Shown: positions 9,048 to 17,901 of the stretch, piece after piece | Layout: every line of letters starts with the position of its first letter | Numbering within the stretch: position 1 is the first letter of the stretch | Assembly (NCBI RefSeq): GCF_001866645.1 | Contig: NZ_MLYP01000016.1 | Coordinates: 1-40,500, forward strand | From: Streptomyces colonosanans | Lineage (GTDB): Bacteria > Actinomycetota > Actinomycetes > Streptomycetales > Streptomycetaceae | Direction: 5' to 3' | Length of the DNA stretch: 40,500 nucleotides | Notes under the pieces: model-generated | The model's input: only the letters and a program-made list of their open reading frames with translations | Database searches by the model: none | What the model was told of the DNA's origin: nothing | Position numbers and translations under genes: made by a program

Positions 9048-12000
9048 GTGCACAGGAAACGTCTGAGATTCCGCAAGGCACTGGCACTCCTCACCGGCTC
9101 ACTTCTCGCGGGCACCTCGCTCGCGCTCGCCGCGCCGCCGGCGAGCGCCGTGGAGCCCGACGCCAGCAGGCCGGCCGCGGCGGCCGCCGAGGACTTCCAG
9201 CAGGTCACCCTCGCCAAGGGCGCCCCTGAGGTGGGCGAACCGATGTCGCTTGCCGTCCTCCCGGACCGCAGCGTCCTGCACACCTCCCGCGACGGCACCC
9301 TGCGCCTGACCGATGCACAGGGCGCCACGTCCGTCGCGGGCAAGCTGGCCGTCTACAGCCATGACGAGGAAGGGCTCCAGGGCGTCGGGATCGACCCCGA
9401 CTTCGCACAGAACCGCTTCGTCTACCTCTACTACGCGCCGCCGATGAACACCCCGCCCGGCGACGCCCCGGAGAACGGCACGGCCGCCGACTTCGCCCCC
9501 TTCGACGGCGTCAACCGGCTCTCCCGCTTCGTCCTGAAGCAGGACGGCACCCTCGACACGGCCAGCGAGAAGAACGTCCTCGAGGTCAAGACGTCCCGCG
9601 GCATCTGCTGCCACGTCGGCGGTGACATCGACTTCGACAAGGAGGGCAACCTCTATCTGTCGACCGGCGACGACTCCAACCCCTTCGCCTCCGACGGCTA
9701 CACCCCCATCGACGAGCGGCCCGACCGCAACCCGGCCTTCGACGCCCAGCGCACCTCGGCCAACACCAACGACCTGCGGGGCAAGATCCTGCGGATCAAG
9801 GTCAAGCCGGACGGCTCGTACGACATTCCGGAGGGCAACCTCTTTGCCCCGGGCACCGCGAAGACCCGTCCCGAGATCTATGCGATGGGCTTCCGCAACC
9901 CGTTCCGGTTCAGCATCGACAAGCCCACAGGCACCATCTACATCGGCGAGTACGGCCCGGACGCCGGCTCCGCCAATCCCAAGCGCGGCCCGTCCGGCAT
10001 GGTCGAGTTCGACCGCGTGACGAAGCCCGGCAATTACGGCTGGCCCTACTGCGTCGGCAAGAACGAGGCGTACATCAAGTACGACTTCGCCACCAAGCAG
10101 TCCGGTGCGGCCTTCGACTGCTCGGCGCCGAAGAACACCTCGCCGCACAACACCGGACTCGTCGACCTCCCGCCGGCCCAGCCGGCCTGGATCGACTACG
10201 ACGGCGGCTCGATCCCCGAGTTCGGCACCGGCTCCGAATCCCCGATGGGCGGCCCGGTCTACCGCTACGACGCCAACTTGAACTCCGCCGTCAAGTTCCC
10301 CGAGTCCTATGACGGGAACTTCTTCGCCGGCGAGTTCGGCCGCCGCTGGATCAAGCGGATCGAGCAGGGCGACGACGGCACCGTCAAGTCCATCAACCCC
10401 TTCCCCTGGTCCGGCACCCAGGTGATGGACATGGCCTTCGGCCCGGACGGCGCCCTCTACGTCCTGGACTACGGCCTGTCGTGGTTCGGCGGCGACGAGA
10501 ACTCCGCGCTCTACCGCATCGAGAACGTCACCAACGGCCACGCGCCGACCGTGACCGCCGCATCGGACAAGACCTCCGGGACGGCACCCCTGAAGGTGTC
10601 CTTCTCCGCGACCGGCAAGGACGCCGACGGCGACGCCCTCACCTACGGCTGGGACTTCGGTGACGGCACCACCAGCGCCGAAGCGTCGCCCCAGCACACG
10701 TACCGCGACAACGGCACGTACACGGCCACCGTCACCGTGACCGACCCGACCGGCTACACCGCCACCGCCAACGTCCACGTGGTCGTCGGCAACACCGCGC
10801 CCACCGTCGAATTCAAGACCCCGGCCGACGGCGCCCTGTTCGAGTTCGGTGACACCATCCCGTTCCAGGTGAAGGTCACCGACCGCGAGGACGAAGTGAT
10901 CGACTGCTCGAAGGTCACCGTCCGCTACATCCTCGGCCACGACAGCCACGGCCACCCGATCACCTCGGCCAACGGCTGCGAGGGCACCATCACCGTGCCG
11001 GCCGACGGCGAGCACGACCCCAACGCCAACATCTTCGGCGTCCTCGACGCCGAGTACACCGACAACGGCGGCGGCGGTCAGGCTCCGCTGACCACCCACG
11101 CCCGGATCCAGCTCCAGCCCCGGCACCGGCAGGCCGAGCACTTCAGCAACCAGAGCGGCATCCGCACCTACGACAAGACCCAGGCCCACGGCGGCAAGAC
11201 CGTCGGTGACATCAACAACGGCGACTGGATCTCCTTCAAGCCCTACGACCTCAAGGGTGCCCAGACGCTCACCGCCCGGGTCTCCTCCGGCGGCGCCGGC
11301 GGCTACCTCGAGGTCCGCACCGGAGGCCCGGACGGCCCCCTGCACGGCTCCGGGATCGTCCCGGTGACCGGTAGCTGGGAGACCTTCCAGAACATCGACA
11401 TCCCGCTCAGCAAGCTCCCGAACAAGACCACCGAGCTGTACCTGGTCTTCAAGGGCAGCGGCACCGGAGCGCTCTACGACGTCGACGACTTCGTGATCTC
11501 CGACAAGAAGCCCGCGAACAACGCCAAGCGCGTTCTCGTCTTCTCCAAGACGGCCGGCTTCCGCCACGACTCCATCGCAACCGGCGTCCAGACCCTGAAG
11601 GACCTCGGCGAGCAGAGCGCCATCACCGTCGACTCCACCGAGGAGGCCAAGCAGTTCACCACCGAGAACCTCGCCCGCTACGACGCCGTCGTCTTCCTCT
11701 CCACCACCGGTGACGTCCTCAACGCCGACCAGCAGCAGGCGTTCGAGAAGTACATCGCCGGCGGCGGCGGTTACATGGGTGTCCACGCGGCCGCCGACAC
11801 CGAGTACGACTGGCCGTTCTACGGCGGCCTGGTCGGCGCGTACTTCGACTCGCACCCACAGATCCAGAAGGCCACCGTCCGGGTTCCCGAGCACGACCAC
11901 CCGGCCACCAAGGACCTCGACAACGCGTGGGACCGCACCGACGAGTGGTACAACTACCGCTCCAACCCGCGTGACAACGCCCGCGTCCTGGCCACCCTGG

Positions 12001-12752
12001 ACGAGACCACCTACCAGGGCGGCAAGATGAAGGGCGACCACCCGATCGCCTGGTGCCACGCCTACCAGGGCGGGCGCTCCTTCTACACCGGCATGGGCCA
12101 CACCAAGGAGTCCTACGCCGAAGCCGGCTTCCGCAGCCACCTGCTCGGCGGACTGAAGTACGCCACCGCACAGGAGAAGGCCGACTGCAAGCCGCGCACC
12201 GGCTACCGTGACCTCTTCAACGGCCAGACCCTCGACGGCTGGAAGCAGGCCGGACCGGGCCGCTTCACCGTCCAGGACGGCGCGCTGCACTCCGAGGGCG
12301 GCATGGGCCTGCTCTGGTACCAGGCCAAGGAGTTCCAGTCCTACTCCCTGAAGCTGGACTGGAAGATGCAGGGCGACGACAACTCCGGTGTCTTCGTGGG
12401 CTTCCCCGCCTCCGACGACCCCTGGTCGGCGGTGAACAAGGGCTACGAGATCCAGATCGACGCGACCGACGCGCCGGACCGGACCACCGGGGCCATCTAC
12501 TCGTTCCAGTCGGCGGACATCATGGCGCGTGACGCCGCGCTGCGCCCGCCGGGCGAGTGGAACAGCTACGAGATCCGTGTCGAGGGCGCACGCATCCAGG
12601 TGTTCCTCAATGGAGTCAAGATCAACGACTTCACCAACAAGGACCCGGAGCGGATGAAGAACGGCTACATCGGACTCCAGAACCACGGCCCGTCCGACCA
12701 CGTGTCGTTCCGCAACATCCAGATCAAGGAACTGCCCGCCAAGGGCGCCTAG
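9048..12752 (+). CDS. Secreted sugar-dehydrogenase-like / PKD / CBM6 / ThuA / DUF1080 multidomain protein
   Basis: A 1234-residue secreted protein with a Sec-type signal (residues 1-34, cut near PPASAVE). In order: a glucose/sorbosone-dehydrogenase-like propeller (about 48-490; GICCHVGGDIDFDKEGNLYL carries the family CCH motif); a PKD domain (about 497-583; WDFGDGTTS); an Ig-like linker; a CBM6-like domain (about 700-820; WISF and a DVDDFVI end); a ThuA domain (about 823-1045; RVLVFSKTAGFRHDSI, GGGGYMGVHAAADTEYDW, IAWCHAYQGGRSFYTGMGH); and a DUF1080 (3-keto-disaccharide hydrolase) domain (about 1055-1230; FNGQTLDGWK, NSGVFVGF, YIGLQNHG). The start is the GTG after GGAGG. It probably oxidises and/or cleaves glycosides outside the cell. 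The cofactor (PQQ or other) and the substrate are inferred only. Confidence 0.92.
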   Translation: MHRKRLRFRKALALLTGSLLAGTSLALAAPPASAVEPDASRPAAAAAEDFQQVTLAKGAPEVGEPMSLAVLPDRSVLHTSRDGTLRLTDAQGATSVAGKLAVYSHDEEGLQGVGIDPDFAQNRFVYLYYAPPMNTPPGDAPENGTAADFAPFDGVNRLSRFVLKQDGTLDTASEKNVLEVKTSRGICCHVGGDIDFDKEGNLYLSTGDDSNPFASDGYTPIDERPDRNPAFDAQRTSANTNDLRGKILRIKVKPDGSYDIPEGNLFAPGTAKTRPEIYAMGFRNPFRFSIDKPTGTIYIGEYGPDAGSANPKRGPSGMVEFDRVTKPGNYGWPYCVGKNEAYIKYDFATKQSGAAFDCSAPKNTSPHNTGLVDLPPAQPAWIDYDGGSIPEFGTGSESPMGGPVYRYDANLNSAVKFPESYDGNFFAGEFGRRWIKRIEQGDDGTVKSINPFPWSGTQVMDMAFGPDGALYVLDYGLSWFGGDENSALYRIENVTNGHAPTVTAASDKTSGTAPLKVSFSATGKDADGDALTYGWDFGDGTTSAEASPQHTYRDNGTYTATVTVTDPTGYTATANVHVVVGNTAPTVEFKTPADGALFEFGDTIPFQVKVTDREDEVIDCSKVTVRYILGHDSHGHPITSANGCEGTITVPADGEHDPNANIFGVLDAEYTDNGGGGQAPLTTHARIQLQPRHRQAEHFSNQSGIRTYDKTQAHGGKTVGDINNGDWISFKPYDLKGAQTLTARVSSGGAGGYLEVRTGGPDGPLHGSGIVPVTGSWETFQNIDIPLSKLPNKTTELYLVFKGSGTGALYDVDDFVISDKKPANNAKRVLVFSKTAGFRHDSIATGVQTLKDLGEQSAITVDSTEEAKQFTTENLARYDAVVFLSTTGDVLNADQQQAFEKYIAGGGGYMGVHAAADTEYDWPFYGGLVGAYFDSHPQIQKATVRVPEHDHPATKDLDNAWDRTDEWYNYRSNPRDNARVLATLDETTYQGGKMKGDHPIAWCHAYQGGRSFYTGMGHTKESYAEAGFRSHLLGGLKYATAQEKADCKPRTGYRDLFNGQTLDGWKQAGPGRFTVQDGALHSEGGMGLLWYQAKEFQSYSLKLDWKMQGDDNSGVFVGFPASDDPWSAVNKGYEIQIDATDAPDRTTGAIYSFQSADIMARDAALRPPGEWNSYEIRVEGARIQVFLNGVKINDFTNKDPERMKNGYIGLQNHGPSDHVSFRNIQIKELPAKGA

Positions 12753-12758
12753 TACGGC

Positions 12759-12790
12759 GGCGGGCGGGGGACGCCGGACCCCCGCCCGCC
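12759..12790 (+). terminator. Stem-loop after the first large secreted gene
   Basis: A perfect 12-bp GC stem (GGCGGGCGGGGG paired with CCCCCGCCCGCC) around an 8-base loop, starting 6 bp after the stop codon. It has no T-tract, as is common in Streptomyces. It separates this gene from the ebo-type operon. Confidence 0.75.
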
Positions 12791-12955
12791 GTCCCTTCCC
12801 CTTCGGCCGGGCCGGCCGCCGACGCGCCCGCGCCCGTACTTCCCCAGCCGGTGCGGACCGGGATCCGGGCGTTGCCATGCGCCCGGGCCCGGTCCGCACC
12901 CGGCACCCGATCCACCCGTCCGGCTTCCGGTTCGTGTATGACAAGGAGGCTGCCC

Positions 12956-14083
12956 ATGTCCGCCGAACCTTCCGCTTCCCCCTCCCGCACCGGTGTCTGG
13001 CTGATCGGCGCGCGAGGTTCCGTCGCCACCACCGCCATGACCGGATGCGCCGCCGTCGCCGCCGGACTGTACCCCGTCACCGGCCTCGTCACCGAAACCG
13101 AGCCCTTCGCCGCGAGCGGCCTGCCCGCGCTGTCCTCCCTCGTCTTCGGCGGACACGACACCGTGGACTGCCCGCTGCCCAAACGCGCCGAGACCCTCGC
13201 CGCCGCCGGCGTCCTGCCGCACGGCCTGCCCTCCGCCGTCCGCGGTGAACTGACCGCCACCGATGGTGAGATCAGGCCCGGCGTGCCGCTGCCCGGCGAC
13301 ACCCGGAGCGAGGACGCCCTCATCGACACCCTCGTCGGCGACATCCGCGACTTCACCCGCCGCCAAGGCCTCGCCCGCACTGTTGTCGTCAACGTCGCCT
13401 CCACCGAACCGGCCCCCGAGGGCGCTGCCCTGCCCGCCAGCTCGCTGTACGCGGCGGCCGCCCTGCGCGCGGGCTGTCCGTACATCAACTTCACCCCGTC
13501 GGCCGGACTGCACCACCCCGCGCTCGCCGCCGAGGCCCTGGCCGCCGCCCTGCCGTACGCGGGCCGCGACGGCAAGACCGGGCAGACCCTGTTGCGGTCC
13601 GTTCTCGGTCCCATGTTCGCGCAGCGGGCGCTGCGGGTGCTGGCCTGGTCCGGTACGAACCTCCTCGGCGGCGGGGACGGAGCCGCCCTCGCCGACCCCG
13701 CCGCGGCCGCCGCGAAGAACTCCGGCAAGGAACGGGTCCTCGCGGACACCCTGGGCACGGTTCCCCAGGGCGAGGTGCACATCGACGACGTGCCCGCGCT
13801 CGGCGACTGGAAGACCGCCTGGGACCACATCGCCTTCGACGGTTTCCTCGGCACCCGGATGGTCCTCCAAACCACCTGGCAGGGCTGCGACTCGGCGCTC
13901 GCCGCGCCCCTGGTCCTGGATCTGGTCCGGCTGCTGGCCCGCGCCGACGAACGCGGACTGACCGGACCGCGCCCCGAACTCGCCTTCTACTTCAAGGACC
14001 CCGACCCGGGAGCCCCCGCGGCGCTGGGGGAGCAGTACGCGGCGCTCCTGGACTTCGGCCGACGGCTGGGGGACCCGCGATGA
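12956..14083 (+). CDS. Inositol-3-phosphate-synthase-like cyclase, first gene of the ebo-type operon
   Basis: A 375-residue protein of the myo-inositol-1-phosphate synthase (Ino1) family, which uses NAD to cyclise glucose 6-phosphate. Visible are the Rossmann motif VWLIGARGSVATTAMTG (residues 14-30), VVNVASTEP, YINFTPS, the family core DGKTGQTLLRSVL...LRVLAWSGTNLLGGGDG, and PALGDWKTAWD with the conserved lysine near the end. It is clearly diverged from housekeeping Ino1. AAGGAGG precedes the ATG at 12956. The next gene overlaps it by 4 bp. Classical ebo clusters carry a dehydroquinate-synthase-like cyclase (EboD); none is present here, so this enzyme may supply the cyclitol instead. Its true substrate is untested. 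Confidence 0.88.
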   Translation: MSAEPSASPSRTGVWLIGARGSVATTAMTGCAAVAAGLYPVTGLVTETEPFAASGLPALSSLVFGGHDTVDCPLPKRAETLAAAGVLPHGLPSAVRGELTATDGEIRPGVPLPGDTRSEDALIDTLVGDIRDFTRRQGLARTVVVNVASTEPAPEGAALPASSLYAAAALRAGCPYINFTPSAGLHHPALAAEALAAALPYAGRDGKTGQTLLRSVLGPMFAQRALRVLAWSGTNLLGGGDGAALADPAAAAAKNSGKERVLADTLGTVPQGEVHIDDVPALGDWKTAWDHIAFDGFLGTRMVLQTTWQGCDSALAAPLVLDLVRLLARADERGLTGPRPELAFYFKDPDPGAPAALGEQYAALLDFGRRLGDPR

Positions 14084-15465
14084 CCCGCCACGGTCTGGCG
14101 GTCGTCGCCCTGGCGGTGACCGTTGCCGCCGTCGTCGGAGCGCGCGGGTCCGCTGCCCGTGGCCGCCCGCGCCGTGGGGAGGGCCACGACCACCGGGCGC
14201 TCTCACCAGAGGCGGAGCACGGGGCGGGGGCTGGTGCCCGGTCCGCGGATCCGGCCGATCCGGCGGGGGAGAGCGGCGGGCCCGCGGACTCCGCCGGACA
14301 GACGGTGGCAGCCGCCGCATCCGCCGGACGGCCGCGGGCGACCGGCGCGTCGGAGGGGACGTCCCGGCCGAGGCGGACGGATGCCGAACCCGTCGCCTCC
14401 ACCGCCCGGGCAGCCACCCCCGCCGCACCCCCAGCGCCGGCCTCCACCCCGAGCGGCCCGGCCACCCCGCCCACCGCGGCGTCGCCCTCCGTGCCCACCC
14501 ACACCGAGCGCCCGCCCCACCGCCTCGCCCTTGGCACGCCCGCCGACTGGGTCGAACTGCTGCGGCTGCCCGCTCTGTTCACCGTCCCCGGTGACGCCCT
14601 CGCCGGGGCCGCCGCAGCCGGGCGCGCCCCCGGTGCCCGTACCCTCTTCGCCATCGGCTCGTCCCTGTGCCTCTACCAGGCAGGCATGGCGCTCAACGAC
14701 TGGGCGGACCGCGCCGAGGACGCCGTGGACCGCCCGCACCGTCCGCTTCCGTCCGGGAGGATCGCCCCCGGCGGCGCGCTCGCCGCGGCCGGCGCGCTCA
14801 CCGCCCTGGGCCTTGCGCTCGCCGCCCGCGCAGGCCGACCCGCGCTCCGTGTCGCCGTCCCGCTCGCCGCCACAGTCTGGGCCTACGATCTCGGGCTGAA
14901 GCGGAGCTGGGCCGGGCCGCCGGCGATGGCGGCGGCCCGGAGCCTCGACCTCGTGCTCGGCGCCGCCGCGAGCGGCGGTCGCGTCCGCAACGCCGTACCG
15001 TCCGCCGCCGCCCTCGGTGCCCACACCCTGGCCGTCACCGCGGTATCCCGCCGCGAGACCCAGGGTGGCGCCACCGCCGTACCGCTCGCAGCCCTCGCGG
15101 CCACCTGCTGCGTCGCGTACACACTCGTGCCGGCCGCTATCGCCCTCCGACTCCCGGCAGACCGCGGTGGAGCAGCCCCCCTCGGTCTGCCGGGTCCCAC
15201 CCCCGCGCAGCCCGTACCGTCCGGCAGTTTGCTCCGCGCGGCCCTTGCGCTCGCCTACGGCGTCACCGCCGCCCGCCCCCTCGCCCACGCCGTCCTCAAC
15301 CCCTCGCCGCCACTCACCCAGCGCGCCGTCGTCGGCGGCATCCGCGCCCTGATCCCCCTCCAGGCCGCGTTGTCCGCCCGCGCCGGCGCCCCGGTGACCG
15401 CCCTGCTCACATCGGCCCTGGCCGCTCTTGCCAGCAGGTTCGCGAGGAAGGTGAGCGTCACATGA
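14080..15465 (+). CDS. eboC: UbiA-family prenyltransferase (EboC-type) with a long N-terminal extension
   Basis: A 461-residue membrane protein. The UbiA core begins near residue 147 and carries the first Asp-rich motif NDWADRAEDAVD (about 206-217), then RPHRPLPSGRI, and YDLGLKR for the second region; several hydrophobic segments follow. UbiA enzymes transfer prenyl chains, or similar, to polar acceptors in the membrane. Unusually, residues 1-146 form a separate part: one hydrophobic stretch (about 5-21) and then about 120 residues rich in Ala, Pro, Gly and Ser, probably disordered. The ATG overlaps the cyclase stop (ATGA). A later start would remove the extension, but none is well placed. 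The extension's role is unknown. Confidence 0.85.
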   Translation: MTRHGLAVVALAVTVAAVVGARGSAARGRPRRGEGHDHRALSPEAEHGAGAGARSADPADPAGESGGPADSAGQTVAAAASAGRPRATGASEGTSRPRRTDAEPVASTARAATPAAPPAPASTPSGPATPPTAASPSVPTHTERPPHRLALGTPADWVELLRLPALFTVPGDALAGAAAAGRAPGARTLFAIGSSLCLYQAGMALNDWADRAEDAVDRPHRPLPSGRIAPGGALAAAGALTALGLALAARAGRPALRVAVPLAATVWAYDLGLKRSWAGPPAMAAARSLDLVLGAAASGGRVRNAVPSAAALGAHTLAVTAVSRRETQGGATAVPLAALAATCCVAYTLVPAAIALRLPADRGGAAPLGLPGPTPAQPVPSGSLLRAALALAYGVTAARPLAHAVLNPSPPLTQRAVVGGIRALIPLQAALSARAGAPVTALLTSALAALASRFARKVSVT

Positions 15466-16355
15466 GCGGACTCCCGGCCCTCCGCTTCGGCTACGGCACC
15501 AACGGCCTCGCCGACCTCCGCCTCGACGACGCTCTCGTCCTGCTCGCCGACCTCGGCTACGACGGCGTGGGGCTGACCCTCGACCACATGCACCTCGACC
15601 CGCTCACCCCCGACCTGGCCGCCCGCACCCGCCGGCTCGCCCACCGGCTGGACGCGCTCGGCCTGCAGGTGACCGTGGAGACGGGCGCCCGCTATGTGCT
15701 CGACCCGCGCCGCAAACACGGCCCCTCCCTCCTGGACGCCGACCCCGAGGACCGCGCCCGACGCGCCGAACTGCTGCTGCGGGCCGTGGACGTGGCCGCC
15801 GACCTCGGCGCACACGCGGTGCACTGCTTCAGCGGCATCACTCCGCCCGGCACTGGCCAGGACACGGCGTGGAAGCGGCTGGCCGAATCCCTGACCCCCG
15901 TCCTGGACGCGGCCGGCGCCGCCGGCGTCCCCCTCGCCGTGGAACCCGAACCCGGTCACCTCCTGGCCACCCTCGCCGACTTCCACCACCTGCGCCGCAC
16001 CCTCGGCGACCCCGAGCACCTCGGTCTCACCCTCGACATCGGCCACTGCCAATGTCTCGAACCGCTCCCGCCCGCCGACTGCGTGCGCGCCGCCGCGCCC
16101 TGGCTGAAGCACGTCCAGATCGAGGACATGCGCCGCGGCGTCCACGAACACCTCCCCTTCGGAGACGGCGAGATCGACTTCCCGCCCGTCCTGGCGGCCC
16201 TGGCGGCCACCGGTTACCAGGGCCTGACCGTCGTGGAACTGCCCCGCCACTCCCACGCCGGTCCGCACTTCACCGAGCTCTCCCTGCCTTTTCTCCACGA
16301 GGCCGCCACGGCAGCCGCCGCCCTGCCCGCCACCCCCGAAGGGAGCACCCGATGA
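15462..16355 (+). CDS. Sugar phosphate isomerase/epimerase (TIM barrel) of the ebo-type operon
   Basis: A 297-residue cytosolic TIM-barrel protein of the xylose-isomerase-like superfamily. Likely metal ligands: E of VEPEPGH (about residue 163), D and H of LDIGHCQC (about 191-194), H of KHVQIED (about 218) and E of VVELPRH (about 258). The ATG overlaps the upstream stop by 4 bp, and the EboA gene overlaps its end in the same way. A longer upstream frame exists but lies within the UbiA gene. It probably acts on a sugar or cyclitol intermediate of the pathway; the exact reaction is unknown. Confidence 0.88.
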   Translation: MSGLPALRFGYGTNGLADLRLDDALVLLADLGYDGVGLTLDHMHLDPLTPDLAARTRRLAHRLDALGLQVTVETGARYVLDPRRKHGPSLLDADPEDRARRAELLLRAVDVAADLGAHAVHCFSGITPPGTGQDTAWKRLAESLTPVLDAAGAAGVPLAVEPEPGHLLATLADFHHLRRTLGDPEHLGLTLDIGHCQCLEPLPPADCVRAAAPWLKHVQIEDMRRGVHEHLPFGDGEIDFPPVLAALAATGYQGLTVVELPRHSHAGPHFTELSLPFLHEAATAAAALPATPEGSTR

Positions 16356-17050
16356 CCCACCCGCCCGGCGCCGCGGGCACCCCCGCGGCCGGTACCGCCA
16401 TCGCCCACACCCCGGTGGACGAGCTGCACCCCTTTCTGTCTGCCCGTCTGTCCTCGGACGCCCGCGCCTGGCTCGACCAGGCGCTCGACGAGGCCGCCGC
16501 CCGTCCCGGCGGTCACGCGCCCATCTCCGCCTGGGAGCTGCGCTTGGCCGAGGCGGGCCGCCGCTGCGGCCACGGCCACGCCGACGCCGCCCGCGTCCTC
16601 ATCCTGCATGCCGCCGGCGCCGACCCGGACGCACTGGCCCGGGTCTACCACCAGGGCACTGCCGACGAGCGCCGCGCCGTCCTGCACGCCCTGCCCCACC
16701 TCGTGCCCGGGCCGGAAGCCCTCCCACTCGTCGAGGACGCCCTGCGCACCAACGACACCCGGCTGCTCGCCGCCGCCGTAGGCCCGTACGCCGCCCGGCA
16801 CCTGGCACCCCACTCGTGGCGGCACGCCGTCCTGAAGTGCCTGTTCACCGGCGTGCCCGTGGACAGCGTCGCCGATGTGGCCCGCCGCGCCCGCGGCGAC
16901 GCCGAACTGGCCCGCATGCTGGGCGACTACGAAGCCGAACGCACCGCCGCCGGCCGCCCCGTCCCCGAGGACCTGCACCGCGTCCTGGCCCTGACCGAGC
17001 CCGAGACCGCGCCGCACGGCCCGGTCGCCCCCCACGGCAAGGAGTCCTGA
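16352..17050 (+). CDS. eboA: EboA-domain protein
   Basis: A 232-residue, mostly helical, soluble-looking protein. Its place between the isomerase and the TatD gene, and features such as AWLDQALDEAAA near residue 35 and DPDALARVYHQGTADERRAVLHALP, fit the EboA family, whose function is not established. It has no signal peptide or membrane segment. It starts in the 4-base overlap with the previous gene and ends in a TGATG overlap with the TatD gene. In cyanobacteria the ebo cluster is reported to help move a scytonemin precursor to the periplasm, so a role in handling or moving a metabolite is the best guess. Confidence 0.8.
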   Translation: MTHPPGAAGTPAAGTAIAHTPVDELHPFLSARLSSDARAWLDQALDEAAARPGGHAPISAWELRLAEAGRRCGHGHADAARVLILHAAGADPDALARVYHQGTADERRAVLHALPHLVPGPEALPLVEDALRTNDTRLLAAAVGPYAARHLAPHSWRHAVLKCLFTGVPVDSVADVARRARGDAELARMLGDYEAERTAAGRPVPEDLHRVLALTEPETAPHGPVAPHGKES

Positions 17051-17898
17051 TGCGCATCTTCGATCCCCACATCCACATGACGTCCAGGACCACCGACGAC
17101 TACGAGGCCATGCACGCCGCCGGAGTCAGAGCCGTGGTGGAACCCGCCTTCTGGCTCGGCCAGCCCCGCACCTCGGCCGCCTCCTTCCTCGACTACTTCG
17201 ACTCCCTGGTCGGCTGGGAGCCGTTCCGCGCCGCCCAGTACGGCATCGCCCACCACTGCACCATCGCCCTGAACCCCAAGGAGGCCAACGACCCGCGCTG
17301 CGTGCCCGTCCTCGACGAACTGCCCCGCTACCTCGTCAAGGACCAGGTCGTCGCCGTCGGCGAGATCGGCTACGACTCGATGACCCCGGCCGAGGACACC
17401 GCTCTGGCCGCCCAGTTGCAGCTCGCCGCCGACCACGGGCTGCCCGCCCTCGTCCACACCCCGCACCGCGACAAGCTGGCCGGCCTGCGCCGCACCCTCG
17501 ACGTCGTGCGGGAGTCGGCGCTGCCCCTGGACCGCGTCCTGGTCGACCACCTCAACGAGACCACCGTCAAGGAGGCCAGGGACAGCGCCTGCTGGCTCGG
17601 CTTCTCCGTCTATCCCGACACCAAGATGGACGAGGAGCGGATGGTCGCGATCCTGCGCGCCCACGGCACCGAGAAGGTGCTCGTCAACTCCGCGGCCGAC
17701 TGGGGCAGAAGCGACCCTCTCAAGACGCGCAAGGTCGGTGACCTGATGCTTGCCGAGGGCTTCACCGAGGACGACGTGGACCACGTGCTGTGGCGCAACC
17801 CGGTCGCGTTCTACGGGCTCAGCGGCCGGCTGGACCTCGACGTCGCAGCGACCGGCGCCACGCACGAGGGCAACAGCATCCTCCGCGGCGGGGAGTGA
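17050..17898 (+). CDS. eboB: TatD-family metal-dependent hydrolase (EboB)
   Basis: A 282-residue amidohydrolase-superfamily protein. DPHIHMT at residues 5-11 gives the HxH metal pair; VGEIGYD (about 102-108), LVHTPHRD (about 134-141) and VDHLNE (about 166-171) supply further ligands, and NSAADWG holds the last Asp. The start shares one base with the EboA stop, and eboE begins 3 bp after its end. In ebo clusters this position is held by EboB. Its natural substrate is not known. The metal-binding residues look complete, so it is probably active. Confidence 0.88.
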   Translation: MRIFDPHIHMTSRTTDDYEAMHAAGVRAVVEPAFWLGQPRTSAASFLDYFDSLVGWEPFRAAQYGIAHHCTIALNPKEANDPRCVPVLDELPRYLVKDQVVAVGEIGYDSMTPAEDTALAAQLQLAADHGLPALVHTPHRDKLAGLRRTLDVVRESALPLDRVLVDHLNETTVKEARDSACWLGFSVYPDTKMDEERMVAILRAHGTEKVLVNSAADWGRSDPLKTRKVGDLMLAEGFTEDDVDHVLWRNPVAFYGLSGRLDLDVAATGATHEGNSILRGGE

Positions 17899-17901
17899 TC
17901 G

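Noticed and set aside
9099..12944. Very long open frame of 1281 codons on the minus strand
   Set aside because: It lies opposite the 1234-residue secreted protein and is a by-product of high GC at third codon positions; its composition (mostly V, G, A, D, E, L, R) has no domains.
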